DNA of 64,000 nt, taken from Desulfomonilaceae bacterium (GTDB lineage Bacteria > Desulfobacterota > Desulfomonilia > Desulfomonilales > Desulfomonilaceae). The stretch spans positions 62,001 to 126,000 of the forward strand of contig JAVHLK010000002.1 of the NCBI GenBank assembly GCA_031082285.1. Direction: 5' to 3'. This document shows, in pieces, positions 40,637 to 49,676 of this stretch (the first letter of the stretch is position 1; the number at the start of each line of letters is the position of its first letter). A program made the translations under genes and the position numbers. The notes beneath the pieces were generated by a model. It saw nothing but the letters and a program-made list of their open reading frames with translations, was not told the origin of the DNA and made no database searches.

Positions 40637-42435
40637 TGACGGCCGAAGCCCTGACGTTCCCGGAGCTCTTCTTCAAAAGGGTTGGTCGCAAGAAGGATGA
40701 GATCGCCCTTCGTCACAAAGAGTACGGGATTTGGAAAAGAATCTCCTGGACGGAATACGGCAAACAGGTAAGGGAGGTGGCGGCCGCGCTGGTCGCGTAC
40801 GGTGTGAGGCCGGGCGATAAGGTGGCTATTCTGGGCGACAACAGGCCCGAATGGCTGATCTGCCACCTGGCCGCCATGACGGCCGGAGGAGTGACGTGCG
40901 GGATTTACCCGACATCGGCTCCGGACCAGATCAAGTACGTGGTCGGCCATTCCGAATCGAAAATCGTCTTTGTCGAGAACGAAGAGCAAGTCGACAAAAT
41001 CCTCCAGATTCTGGACGACATCACGGTGGATCAGGTAGTAGTTTGGGACCCCAAGGGGCTGTGGGGCTTTTCACACGAAAGCGTCGTTTACTTTGACGAA
41101 TTCGTCGAACGAGGCCGCAAGAAGCTCAAGGAGGATCCCACATGTGTGGACGAACGGCTTAAGGCCGTCAAACCCGATGATGTCGCCATGATCATTTACA
41201 CGTCGGGTACGACAGGCCGGCCGAAAGGCGCCATGATTTCCCACAGGAACATCCTGGCTGTTACCGAATCCTTCATGACGGCCAGCGGAAGTACCGAGAA
41301 AGACGAGATGGTATCTTACCTGCCGCTTGCCCACATTTATGAGAACCTGATTTCGCTCTTCCAGGCAATTTGGATCGGCGGAAAGGTCAATTTTGTGGAG
41401 AGCATGGACACCCTGGCCCAGAATCTCAGGGAGGTCTCCCCCACCGTGTTTGCCAGCGTGCCGCGTATCTGGGAGAAATTCGCTTCCATGATCGAGATTC
41501 GCATGTCCGATTCCACGTACCTCAAGCGTGCGCTGTATCGCATGAGCGTGGGGGTGGGGCTCAAGTACGTGCGCACTCGGGAGAAGTCCTCCGAGAGATT
41601 CCTTTGGTCGCTTCTCTACTGGCCGTGCTACTGGTTGGTGCTCCATCACCTCAAGAGACAACTCGGTTTCGAGAGGCTTCGATGGGCAGTGTGTGCGGCC
41701 GCGCCCGCGTCCCCGGAACTCTTCGAATACTTCAATGCACTGGGCATACCGCTGCGCGAAGGATACGGACAGACCGAATCGACGGGCGTCATCGCCATTC
41801 AGCGCATAGAGCGGCCTCGGTGGGGATATGTGGGTGAGTCCATCCCGGGCATTGAAATCAAGATCGCGGATGACGGAGAAGTCCTCGTCAGGGGACCCAT
41901 AGTGTTCCAGGGATATTTCAAGGCACCGGAACTCACTGCAGAGACCATCGTAGACGGCTGGCTCCATACCGGAGATGTGGGATCTCTCGACGACGGCTTC
42001 CTCAAGATTTTGGACCGCAAGAAGGACATCCTCATCACGGCCGGCGGCAAGAACATCACGCCTGCGTTCATCGAAAACAAGCTGAAATTCAGTCCGTATA
42101 TACAGGACGCGGTGGTCATCGGCGACGCCCGCAAGTTCCTGACGGCACTCATACTGATCGACGAAGACAATGTCACCAAGTACGCCCAGGACAACAGGAT
42201 ACCCTTTACGACCTTTGCCGACCTTACGCAGAATCCCGAGATTCGGAAGCTTATCGACGAGGAAGTTGTAAAGGTGAACAAGACGCTTTCTCAAGTGGAG
42301 TCCATCAAGAAGTTCGCGCTTCTTCCAAGACGTTTCTACGAGGAAGATGGGGACGTCACTCCCACAAAGAAGGTGAAAAGGCGCTTTCTTGAAAAGCGTT
42401 ATGCAGACCTCATAGAATCTCTCTACCGAAAGTAA
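40636..42435 (+). CDS. AMP-forming long-chain/aryl acyl-CoA synthetase
   Basis: About 599 residues of the adenylate-forming family, which activates a carboxylic acid with ATP and CoA. Motifs: YTSGTTGRPKGAMISH (P-loop-like A3), EGYGQTES (A5), GWLHTGDVG (A7) and DRKKDILITAGGKNITP (A8), with the catalytic-Lys region near PTKKVKRR. Start ATG 40636 has AAGGAG at 6 nt; an ATG at 40630 lies too close to that SD. It sits between livF and livM, so it probably activates the imported substrate for the nearby acyl-CoA dehydrogenases. Confidence 0.93.
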   Translation: MTAEALTFPELFFKRVGRKKDEIALRHKEYGIWKRISWTEYGKQVREVAAALVAYGVRPGDKVAILGDNRPEWLICHLAAMTAGGVTCGIYPTSAPDQIKYVVGHSESKIVFVENEEQVDKILQILDDITVDQVVVWDPKGLWGFSHESVVYFDEFVERGRKKLKEDPTCVDERLKAVKPDDVAMIIYTSGTTGRPKGAMISHRNILAVTESFMTASGSTEKDEMVSYLPLAHIYENLISLFQAIWIGGKVNFVESMDTLAQNLREVSPTVFASVPRIWEKFASMIEIRMSDSTYLKRALYRMSVGVGLKYVRTREKSSERFLWSLLYWPCYWLVLHHLKRQLGFERLRWAVCAAAPASPELFEYFNALGIPLREGYGQTESTGVIAIQRIERPRWGYVGESIPGIEIKIADDGEVLVRGPIVFQGYFKAPELTAETIVDGWLHTGDVGSLDDGFLKILDRKKDILITAGGKNITPAFIENKLKFSPYIQDAVVIGDARKFLTALILIDEDNVTKYAQDNRIPFTTFADLTQNPEIRKLIDEEVVKVNKTLSQVESIKKFALLPRRFYEEDGDVTPTKKVKRRFLEKRYADLIESLYRK

Positions 42436-42447
42436 GCGAACAGACAC

Positions 42448-43428
42448 ATGGACCTTATCGAGAGTTATCGAGAAGAACTGCAGCTTATTCGCAAACCTTG
42501 GACCCGCGTTTGGGTGGGCGGCTTGGTGTTGGCGCTGATCCTGCTGCCGCTGTACTGTCCGGAAGCAACCGTCTACGTGGCGACCATCATCTGTATCTAC
42601 GCGATCGGGGTTCAGGGGCAGAATCTGCTCATCGGGTACACCGGCCAAATCTCCTTTGGTCAGGCGGGATTTCTTGCCATCGGAGCCTTCACCTTCGGTC
42701 ATCTGGCTCGCTTGGGTCTTCCTTGGCCTGCCTGCCTGTTGGCGGCGGGCGTGGCCGCGGGGTTATTCGGGATCATCGTCGGGTTCCCCTCGCTTCGCCT
42801 CAAGGGGCCGTACCTGGCGATCGCGACCATGGGCTTCGGCATCGCGGTCTACCAAGTGTTGGTCAACTCGGAACTCCTTTCCGGGGGGCGCATGGGACTG
42901 TCGGTGCCGAAGATCGATCCGCTCTTCGGCTTGTCCAGGATCACGTTCAATTACTATTTCAATCTTGCAATTGCGCTTCTTTTCACACTCGTATCCTACA
43001 ATATCATCTCATCATACATGGGCCGGGCCTTCATTGCGGTTCGAGACAACGACATAGCGGCGGAAGTCATCGGGGTGAATCTCACCCATTACAAGCTTCT
43101 GTCGTTTGCAATCAGTTCCTTCTACACGGGTATCCAGGGAGGCCTCTACGCCCTCCTGATCGGTTATCTCGAGCCGAATATGTTCACCTTCATGGAATCC
43201 ATTACGCTTTTTGTCGCGGTGATCGTCGGCGGTTTGGCATCCATCGAGGGGGCCATCATGGGCGCGGCTTTCGTCATACTCGTACCGCAATTCTTCAGTG
43301 CGTACAAAGAGATGGTTCCCGTGGTCTATGGTACGGCAATAATCGTGTTGCTCATATTTCAACCCCTTGGCTTCGCCGGCATCTGGATGAAGACCAGGCT
43401 CTATCTAAGAAACTGGCCCTTCCGATAG
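42448..43428 (+). CDS. livM: Branched-chain-type ABC transporter permease (LivM)
   Basis: A 326-residue inner-membrane permease with about nine transmembrane segments and family motifs GYTGQISFGQAGFLAIGAF (about 61-79), LRLKGPYLAIATMGFG and GRAFIAVRDNDIAAEVIGVNLTHYKL (the coupling region contacting the ATPases). It follows the synthetase by 12 nt and precedes livH by 24 nt. Confidence 0.93.
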   Translation: MDLIESYREELQLIRKPWTRVWVGGLVLALILLPLYCPEATVYVATIICIYAIGVQGQNLLIGYTGQISFGQAGFLAIGAFTFGHLARLGLPWPACLLAAGVAAGLFGIIVGFPSLRLKGPYLAIATMGFGIAVYQVLVNSELLSGGRMGLSVPKIDPLFGLSRITFNYYFNLAIALLFTLVSYNIISSYMGRAFIAVRDNDIAAEVIGVNLTHYKLLSFAISSFYTGIQGGLYALLIGYLEPNMFTFMESITLFVAVIVGGLASIEGAIMGAAFVILVPQFFSAYKEMVPVVYGTAIIVLLIFQPLGFAGIWMKTRLYLRNWPFR

Positions 43429-43452
43429 GAACCGCAGAATAAGGAAGAATAG

Positions 43453-44334
43453 ATGGAACGGTTTTTCCAGTACGCAATTTCAGGCCTCTCTACCGGAGCC
43501 GTCTATGCACTGGTGGCTTTGGGACTGGTATTGATCTATCGCTCGACTCGCATCCTCAACTTCGCGCACGGAGATGTGACGACCGCGGGAACATTCGTTG
43601 CATTCACCCTTCTGGCCTTCAACGTGCCCTTCGTGGTGGCTGCAGTGCTTGCACTTCTGTTTGGAGCGGTTCTTGCCATGGCGTTCTACTTCTCCATCCT
43701 GGTTCCCGCCCAACGACGCGATGCAACCCAGCTTGGGCAGATCATCCTTACTCTGGGCCTGGGGCTCATATTGCAGGGTCTTATCGCGTACTTCGGCGGT
43801 ACGGAACCGCAGAGTTTTCCGTTTCCCCTGTCCGAGTACACGATCTATAAGGTGGGCGGGATCATCGTCAGTCAGTTGAGCCTGGGAACTCTGGCCGCGG
43901 GACTGATCGCGGCCTTCTTGTTCTATCTTCTGGTTCAAAGGACGAGGCTCGGGCTGGCCATGCGGGCAACCTCCGAAAACCTCCCCGCGGCCCAGACCTT
44001 GGGTATTCCGACACGCCGCATACTGGCCCTTTCGTGGGGCCTGGCCGCCGTGTTGGGGATCCTCGCGGGACTGTTTCTCGCCCCCGCACTTCTCCTGGAC
44101 CCGTTCTTCATGCTGGAACCGTTCCTCAAAGGATTTGCCGCAGCCATCCTCGGCGGTCTGAACAGCCTTCCGGGAGCCATCGTCGGCGGGTTGATACTCG
44201 GCGTGGCCGAAGCGCTGACAGGCGGATTCGTGTCCATCGCCTTCAAGAACACGTTGGCTTTCGTCGTCATAATTGTGGTCCTCCTGTTAAGGCCCGAAGG
44301 ACTCTTGGGAGAAGAATTCAAGGAGAGAGTCTGA
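43453..44334 (+). CDS. livH: Branched-chain-type ABC transporter permease (LivH)
   Basis: A 293-residue permease with about eight transmembrane helices: SGLSTGAVYALVALGLVLIYRSTRILNFAHGD at the N-terminus (LivH hallmark), the GLAMRATSENLPAAQTLGIPTRR coupling region and LNSLPGAIVGGLILGVAEAL. SD AGGAAG precedes ATG 43453. It is the last gene of the operon livK-livG-livF-synthetase-livM-livH; LivM and LivH form the membrane channel. Confidence 0.93.
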   Translation: MERFFQYAISGLSTGAVYALVALGLVLIYRSTRILNFAHGDVTTAGTFVAFTLLAFNVPFVVAAVLALLFGAVLAMAFYFSILVPAQRRDATQLGQIILTLGLGLILQGLIAYFGGTEPQSFPFPLSEYTIYKVGGIIVSQLSLGTLAAGLIAAFLFYLLVQRTRLGLAMRATSENLPAAQTLGIPTRRILALSWGLAAVLGILAGLFLAPALLLDPFFMLEPFLKGFAAAILGGLNSLPGAIVGGLILGVAEALTGGFVSIAFKNTLAFVVIIVVLLLRPEGLLGEEFKERV

Positions 44335-44561
44335 CGGGAAGGCATCGAAACAAGTCTTGATTTGTCCGCTGAATCGCGGCATCATGCCGCGTCGAAACGA
44401 AGCGTTGACCCGCGGTGCCGTGTGCACTGCAATATCCCCAGCGTACAACTCCGGGTCCCGCGGTCGGGGACCTCTCCACGGGGAGGATTGGAAGGCCCGG
44501 TAACCCGTGTGGCCGGAGAGCGTACACGCAACGGAATTCAGGAAAAAGCCGAGGTGGATTC

Positions 44562-45545
44562 TTGATCATCGTCACCGGAGGAGCCGGATTCATCGGCAGT
44601 AACATCGTTCGTGCGCTCAACGAAGGAGGAGAGGACAAGATCCTCGTCGTCGACCGCCTGGAGCGGTCGGAAAAATGGCAGAACCTGGCCGGACTCGATT
44701 TCGTCGATTTCGAGCACAAGGACGATTTTCTGGAAAAAGTGGAACGAGGGCTCTTCGATCACGGAATTTGGGCCCTCTTTCACATGGGAGCATGCAGTTC
44801 GACCACGGAAAGGGACGCGGATTACTTGATGCGCAACAACTTCCAATACTCTCGACGCCTTGCTTCCAGATTCGCGGGGAAGACCGGCATGCGATTCATC
44901 TATGCCTCGTCCGCGGCCACGTACGGGGACGGTTCTCTGGGCTATTCCGACGACCACGATACGGCTCCCGGATTACGGCCCCTCAACATGTACGGGTATT
45001 CAAAACAAATGTTCGATATGTGGGCAATGAAGACCGGAATTCTCGAGAATGCGGCCGGGCTGAAATATTTCAACGTGTTCGGCCCGAACGAATACCACAA
45101 AGCGGACATGCGCAGCGTCGTGATAAGAGCCTATTTTCAGGCGACGGAGTCGGGGGAGGTGAGGCTCTTCAAGTCATACAGGCCGGAATTCAAAGATGGG
45201 GAACAGTGTCGAGATTTTGTCTATGTTCGCGACGCGGTCAAGATGACGCTCCATTTTCTCGAGAGACCCGAACTGAACGGTCTGTTCAACGTGGGCACCG
45301 GCAAGCCGCGGACTTTCAACGATCTTGCACGGGCCGTCTTTTCCGCGTTGGGCAAGCAGCTGAATATTCGCTATATCGACATGCCGGAAGGTCTTGAGAA
45401 ACGCTATCAGTACTACACGTGCGCACAAATCGACAAGATTCGTCTGTCGGGATACCGTCACCCGTTGACCTCGCTCGAGGACGCGATTCACGACTATGTG
45501 ACGGAGTATTTGCTTAAGGACCAACGAAGTCGACCGAACGAGTGA
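44562..45545 (+). CDS. hldD: ADP-L-glycero-D-manno-heptose 6-epimerase
   Basis: A 327-residue short-chain dehydrogenase-fold epimerase for LPS core heptose. NADP-binding GGAGFIGS is at the N-terminus, DRLERSEKWQNL follows, the active-site region is ASSAATYGDGSLGYSDD with Y-x-x-x-K (YGYSK), and then NVFGPNEYHKADMRSV and CRDFVYVRD. Start is a TTG, the only codon that begins directly at LIIVTGG and has an SD (GAGGTG, 6 nt). It indicates a Gram-negative outer membrane with heptose-bearing LPS. Apparently monocistronic here. Confidence 0.93.
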   Translation: MIIVTGGAGFIGSNIVRALNEGGEDKILVVDRLERSEKWQNLAGLDFVDFEHKDDFLEKVERGLFDHGIWALFHMGACSSTTERDADYLMRNNFQYSRRLASRFAGKTGMRFIYASSAATYGDGSLGYSDDHDTAPGLRPLNMYGYSKQMFDMWAMKTGILENAAGLKYFNVFGPNEYHKADMRSVVIRAYFQATESGEVRLFKSYRPEFKDGEQCRDFVYVRDAVKMTLHFLERPELNGLFNVGTGKPRTFNDLARAVFSALGKQLNIRYIDMPEGLEKRYQYYTCAQIDKIRLSGYRHPLTSLEDAIHDYVTEYLLKDQRSRPNE

Positions 45546-45791
45546 ATGGGTTCGCCGGATTCGGCCAATGTGTGAAACGGGGGTTGATGATGAACGCCGC
45601 GGGGTGAAACGGAATGCAAAGGCGATGCCCCACCGCACGGCGTCTTGCGCTATGTGCATCGGCACGGATTCGTCCGGCAACGAAGCCGTGGGATGTTCGC
45701 GTAACGTCGGGATATTGTTGACAGCCCGGACCGCGATACATAGAATACGGCCATATCGGCCCGGCTCCTCTTCCGAAGCCAAGTACAAGTG

Positions 45792-46781
45792 ATGAAAAAA
45801 TTTTCCCGCAAAGAGTTTCTTCTTGCCCTGTTCGGAGACTACTTCGAGCGACAGAACGGTTTCGTCATGGTCAAAGCGACCAAGCACTTGGATCGGCGGG
45901 TGAGCACACGCTATTTCCCCAACGTGGAAATCCTCGCCAAGGAACAATATACGCCGGACCAGGATGTGTACTTCGGGGTGTGCCCTCGGGAGACCATGAA
46001 GCCCGAAAGGACACACATTCGTTTCATGACCGCCCTGTGGGCCGGCCTTGATTTGGGGCCGGAGGGATACTCGGGGAAGGACGTGTTCTTCACCGGTCCC
46101 GCATCGGCCGCCAAAGCCGTGAGAAGTTTTCCGCTTGCTCCATCGGTCGTCATTGAATCCGGATGGGGAATGCACCTCTATTGGCTCCTCGGAGATCTTG
46201 TGGAGATCGTCGACAAAGATCATGTGGAGCGATTACTAAGGAAAATCAGCAGCTATTTTCAATGCGGCAATCACGTTGGAATCGACGCCATGTTGAGACT
46301 TCCGGGGACGTTCAATTGCAAGATGATAGGCAAGTCCGTTCCCTGTGACGTCAAGTACATGAACACCGATTTCACCTACACGCTTGAAGACTTTGAACGA
46401 TTGACGCTTGGATCGGAGGTCGCGGTGAAGGCAAGGGCCGAGACTCGAGAAGCCGAGGCGACACGGTCCCAAGAAATAGTGCCGGAGGCCCCTTCTCGGT
46501 CCGCGGGTTCCGCCGCCGAGCACCCACAAGTGACGGAAGACTTGTCGGAGTACCTGTTTTCGGAACCGGATGACAAGATTCCGAGCGACATCGAGCCGCT
46601 TTTCTACGAACCCGCCCGGAAACATCGTGATAATGAAAATCCCCTTTTGTCCGATGCAGTTGTGGAAAGTGTCGCCGACAGAATTGTCGACAGAGTTGTG
46701 GACAACCTTTCGAGAAGACTCATCGGGGAAATCGCCGACGAAATCGTCGAAAAATTGACAAAACGCCTGACTTCCGGCTAG
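45792..46781 (+). CDS. Orphan archaeo-eukaryotic primase (RepB-type) domain protein with helical C-terminus
   Basis: A 329-residue protein. The N-terminal about 200 residues show AEP/RepB-primase marks: LDLG (86-89, motif I region), SGWGMH128LYW (motif II) and D165AMLRLPGTFNCK (motif III). The second acidic residue of motif I is not obvious, so catalysis is uncertain. A charged linker (about 205-285) leads to a C-terminal amphipathic stretch with a heptad-like VADRIVDRVVDNLSRRLIGEIADEIVEKL repeat, probably for oligomerisation. No helicase, integrase or phage gene is next to it. SD is weak; GTG 45789 is an alternative start. Possible role in repair synthesis, or a relic of a plasmid or phage. 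Confidence 0.7.
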   Translation: MKKFSRKEFLLALFGDYFERQNGFVMVKATKHLDRRVSTRYFPNVEILAKEQYTPDQDVYFGVCPRETMKPERTHIRFMTALWAGLDLGPEGYSGKDVFFTGPASAAKAVRSFPLAPSVVIESGWGMHLYWLLGDLVEIVDKDHVERLLRKISSYFQCGNHVGIDAMLRLPGTFNCKMIGKSVPCDVKYMNTDFTYTLEDFERLTLGSEVAVKARAETREAEATRSQEIVPEAPSRSAGSAAEHPQVTEDLSEYLFSEPDDKIPSDIEPLFYEPARKHRDNENPLLSDAVVESVADRIVDRVVDNLSRRLIGEIADEIVEKLTKRLTSG

Positions 46782-46822
46782 GGCCTGTAATTGATATTTT
46801 CGCGGTCGGCTTTGCCGGCGGA

Positions 46823-48172
46823 TCAGATTTTCTGAAATCCATAAATTGAGCCCAGGCCGAGAATCCGAGTCAGCTCGTCCAACGCGCTGCGACTCTCGTC
46901 CGGCAACCTCGGGTCGGCCAGGTCTTCCGGACCGAGTCGATCCCGGTAGAAGCGATCGACCCAGCTCGTCAGATCGTCGTAGAGCTGCTCGGTCAACCAC
47001 ACCCCTTGATGGATCAGTGACCGTTCCCGCTCGGTCAACGCCACGCGCAGGCGCAGGCACGCGGGCCCGCCCCCATTCTGTATGCTCTGCCTCAGATCGA
47101 CGTATCTCACTTCCGCAATGGGGTTCGCCTCCGAGAGCAGACGATCCACGACCGCGGCGGCCGCCGCATTCTCGAGACACTCCACCGGCGCGATCAGGCA
47201 CATGGACCGATTCGACATCGTTACGATCTGGCTGTTGAAGAGATAGGATCCCACGGCGTCCGACAAGGGGAGTTCGTTGCGGGTCACTTCAAAGAGGATC
47301 GGATCGTCGTGCCTGCACGCTCGATACGCTTCCGCAATGCGATCGACATCCGCCTGCCCGTGTGAAAAGGCACGCGAATGATAGAGGAAGAGATTTTCAT
47401 TGCCCACGGAGATCACGTCATTGTGGAAAACTCCGGAATCAATGGCTTCACTGCTCTGTCGGACAAAGAGAGCACATGTCGGTCTCAATCGGTGAAGACG
47501 TGCAATTGCAGCCGATGCTTCAAAGGTCTGGCGACCCGGATATTTCTCCGGCCCCCGGTCTAATGGATCGAAAGCCTTTCGTCCGTACACGAAGACCTGA
47601 ATTCCTTTGTCTCGGTGAGTGGGGCACAGGCGAATATGGTTGGCGGCTCCTTCATCGGAAAGCTGTACGGCACCGGGGACGGGGTCGTGATGTATGAAAA
47701 CGGAATCGTCATGGAAGATCGTCTTCAGCACTGAGGCGGTAAACCCCGTTTCAAGGGAGCGATGGAAATTTCGCACAAGGTTTGCAGGCGTGATGTGGAC
47801 CAGACCGTCTTCCGCGTCGGCACTCGGCGAAACCGTTGCCGCGTTGGCCGCCCACATGCTCGAGGCACTGTAACATGCCGCCGACAGTTCGGGAGCTTCC
47901 TTGGCCGCCCGTTCCAGAATACTTGCCTCGGAACCGGAGAATCCCAGACGCTTCAAGGTCTCCATGTCGGGACGTTCCTGGGGTGGGAGCACTGCCTGAC
48001 TCACACCAAGGTCCGCGAGGAGTTTCATCTTGGCGAGACCCTGATGAGCCGCGGCCTTTGGATTTGAAACTGAGCGAGCGTGCCGGACCGACGCGATGTT
48101 GCCGTACGACAGTCCCGCATAATTGTGGGTTGGACCGACGAGGCCGTCGAAATTTAACTCAAAGGTTTCCAT
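46823..48172 (-). CDS. astB: N-succinylarginine dihydrolase
   Basis: A 449-residue amidinotransferase-superfamily enzyme hydrolysing N2-succinylarginine to succinylornithine, CO2 and ammonia. Family marks are ELNFDGLVGPTHNYAGLSYGN at the start, MWAANAATVSPSADAEDGLVHITPANL, and VCxxNGGGPACLRLRV-like QNGGGPACLRLRVAL with the catalytic Cys near the end. Length is normal. It is the last gene of the minus-strand order aminotransferase-astA-astD-astB. Confidence 0.96.
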   Translation of the reverse strand: METFELNFDGLVGPTHNYAGLSYGNIASVRHARSVSNPKAAAHQGLAKMKLLADLGVSQAVLPPQERPDMETLKRLGFSGSEASILERAAKEAPELSAACYSASSMWAANAATVSPSADAEDGLVHITPANLVRNFHRSLETGFTASVLKTIFHDDSVFIHHDPVPGAVQLSDEGAANHIRLCPTHRDKGIQVFVYGRKAFDPLDRGPEKYPGRQTFEASAAIARLHRLRPTCALFVRQSSEAIDSGVFHNDVISVGNENLFLYHSRAFSHGQADVDRIAEAYRACRHDDPILFEVTRNELPLSDAVGSYLFNSQIVTMSNRSMCLIAPVECLENAAAAAVVDRLLSEANPIAEVRYVDLRQSIQNGGGPACLRLRVALTERERSLIHQGVWLTEQLYDDLTSWVDRFYRDRLGPEDLADPRLPDESRSALDELTRILGLGSIYGFQKI

Positions 48173-48190
48173 GTCTCATGGTGTCCGGTA

Positions 48191-49660
48191 TTACACGTCT
48201 ATTCCCGGCGTCCGTGATTCCGGAAAGGCCGTGATTTCAGCTTCAATCGAAGCTATGGGATAGGAACAGTAGTCCGCGGCAAAGTACCCGCTTGGACGGT
48301 GATTTCCGCTGTCCTTGATGCCTCCGAACGGCAGCGCCCCCGAAGCCCCGGTAATCTGCCTGTTCCAGTTGATGATGCCGGCACGGACGGTGTGCAAGAA
48401 TCGCTCATACAGATCCTTTCTGTCGCTCAAGAGTCCCGCGGCAAGACCAAACGCAGTATTATCGGCCTCGTGCAACGCCGCATCGAAATCCGGTACCCGG
48501 ATCGTCTGCAGCATTGGGCCGAAGAATTCAACATCCGAGCGATTCTTCACCTCCGTAACATCGATAAGACCCGGAGAAAGAAAGGCTCCCGGCCGGTCGA
48601 GGCGCACCATGGGAACAATGGGCACCGCACCTTTGGACACCAGCTCGGCCTGGGCCGCCAGGAGGTCTTCCGCAGTCTGGACGGATATGACGGGACCCAT
48701 GAACGGTTCGGGATGCTCGGTGAAAGCCCCGACACGAATCTTGCCCATGAGCGACTTCAAACTCCCGATGAATGAGTCCCCTTGAGCATCTTTGGGCACG
48801 ATGAGCCGGCGAGCGCACGTGCAACGCTGTCCCGAGGTTATGAATGCAGACTGCACGGTGAGATACGCCGCGGCATGAACGTCCGCAACCTCGTGGACCA
48901 CAAGCGGATTGTTTCCCCCCATTTCCAGCGCGAGGATCTTACCGGGATTTCCTGCCACGGCTCTATGTATGGCCTTGCCTCCGGCCACACTCCCGGTGAA
49001 GAAAAGCCCTCGAACGTCCCGATTTACGGCCAATGCCATGGAAGTGTCTCGGTCGCACTGCACCATGTTGAACACACCCGGGGGAAGTTGCGCGGCCTCC
49101 CAGAGTCGTGCCGTCTTATCCGCGACCAGTGGGGCCTGCCTGCTCGGTTTGAAAACAACCGTATTTCCCGCGATGAGGGCCGGCACAATGTGAGCATTGG
49201 GCAAGTGTCCCGGCAGGTTGAAGGGTCCAAAGATCGCTACTACCCCGTGAGGTCTGTACCTGATCCAGGTGCGATCTCTGCCTGACTCGCCGCTCACCGG
49301 GCCGCATCGCTCTCGATACGCCCGGATCGAGAGTCCTATCTTGCCTTGCATGGCCTTGATCTCGGTGAGCGATTCCCAATGGGGCTTCCCCGTATCCAGT
49401 GAAATTGCGTGAGCCAATTCTTCCCTATGGGCGCCAAGTTGTGCTCCGAAGATCTCCAAACGGTCGATCCTCCGCTCAGGCGCGAGGTCGGCCCAGCCCT
49501 CGAACGCGTCTCTTGCAGCCTCGACTGCTCGTTGCACCTCACCGGCGTCGGCGTGACGCCCGCTCCATGTGTGTCGCCCGGTGGCCGGATCGGCAGATGT
49601 GAATTCCGAACCGCTTCCCGTTATCCATTGGTTCATAATGAAATGAGATTTTCCAGGCAT
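48191..49660 (-). CDS. astD: Succinylglutamate-semialdehyde dehydrogenase
   Basis: A 489-residue NAD-dependent aldehyde dehydrogenase of the AST pathway. It contains GPFNLPGHLPNAHIVPALIAGNTVVFKPS (AstD-specific), FTGSVAGGKAIH, the general-base region LALEMGGNNPLVV and the nucleophile Cys in SGQRCTCARR. ATG 49660 has AGGAG at 7 nt; the upstream frame is non-homologous. It lies 17 nt after astA and 18 nt before astB. Confidence 0.95.
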   Translation of the reverse strand: MPGKSHFIMNQWITGSGSEFTSADPATGRHTWSGRHADAGEVQRAVEAARDAFEGWADLAPERRIDRLEIFGAQLGAHREELAHAISLDTGKPHWESLTEIKAMQGKIGLSIRAYRERCGPVSGESGRDRTWIRYRPHGVVAIFGPFNLPGHLPNAHIVPALIAGNTVVFKPSRQAPLVADKTARLWEAAQLPPGVFNMVQCDRDTSMALAVNRDVRGLFFTGSVAGGKAIHRAVAGNPGKILALEMGGNNPLVVHEVADVHAAAYLTVQSAFITSGQRCTCARRLIVPKDAQGDSFIGSLKSLMGKIRVGAFTEHPEPFMGPVISVQTAEDLLAAQAELVSKGAVPIVPMVRLDRPGAFLSPGLIDVTEVKNRSDVEFFGPMLQTIRVPDFDAALHEADNTAFGLAAGLLSDRKDLYERFLHTVRAGIINWNRQITGASGALPFGGIKDSGNHRPSGYFAADYCSYPIASIEAEITAFPESRTPGIDV

Positions 49661-49676
49661 AGGGTATCTCCTACGG

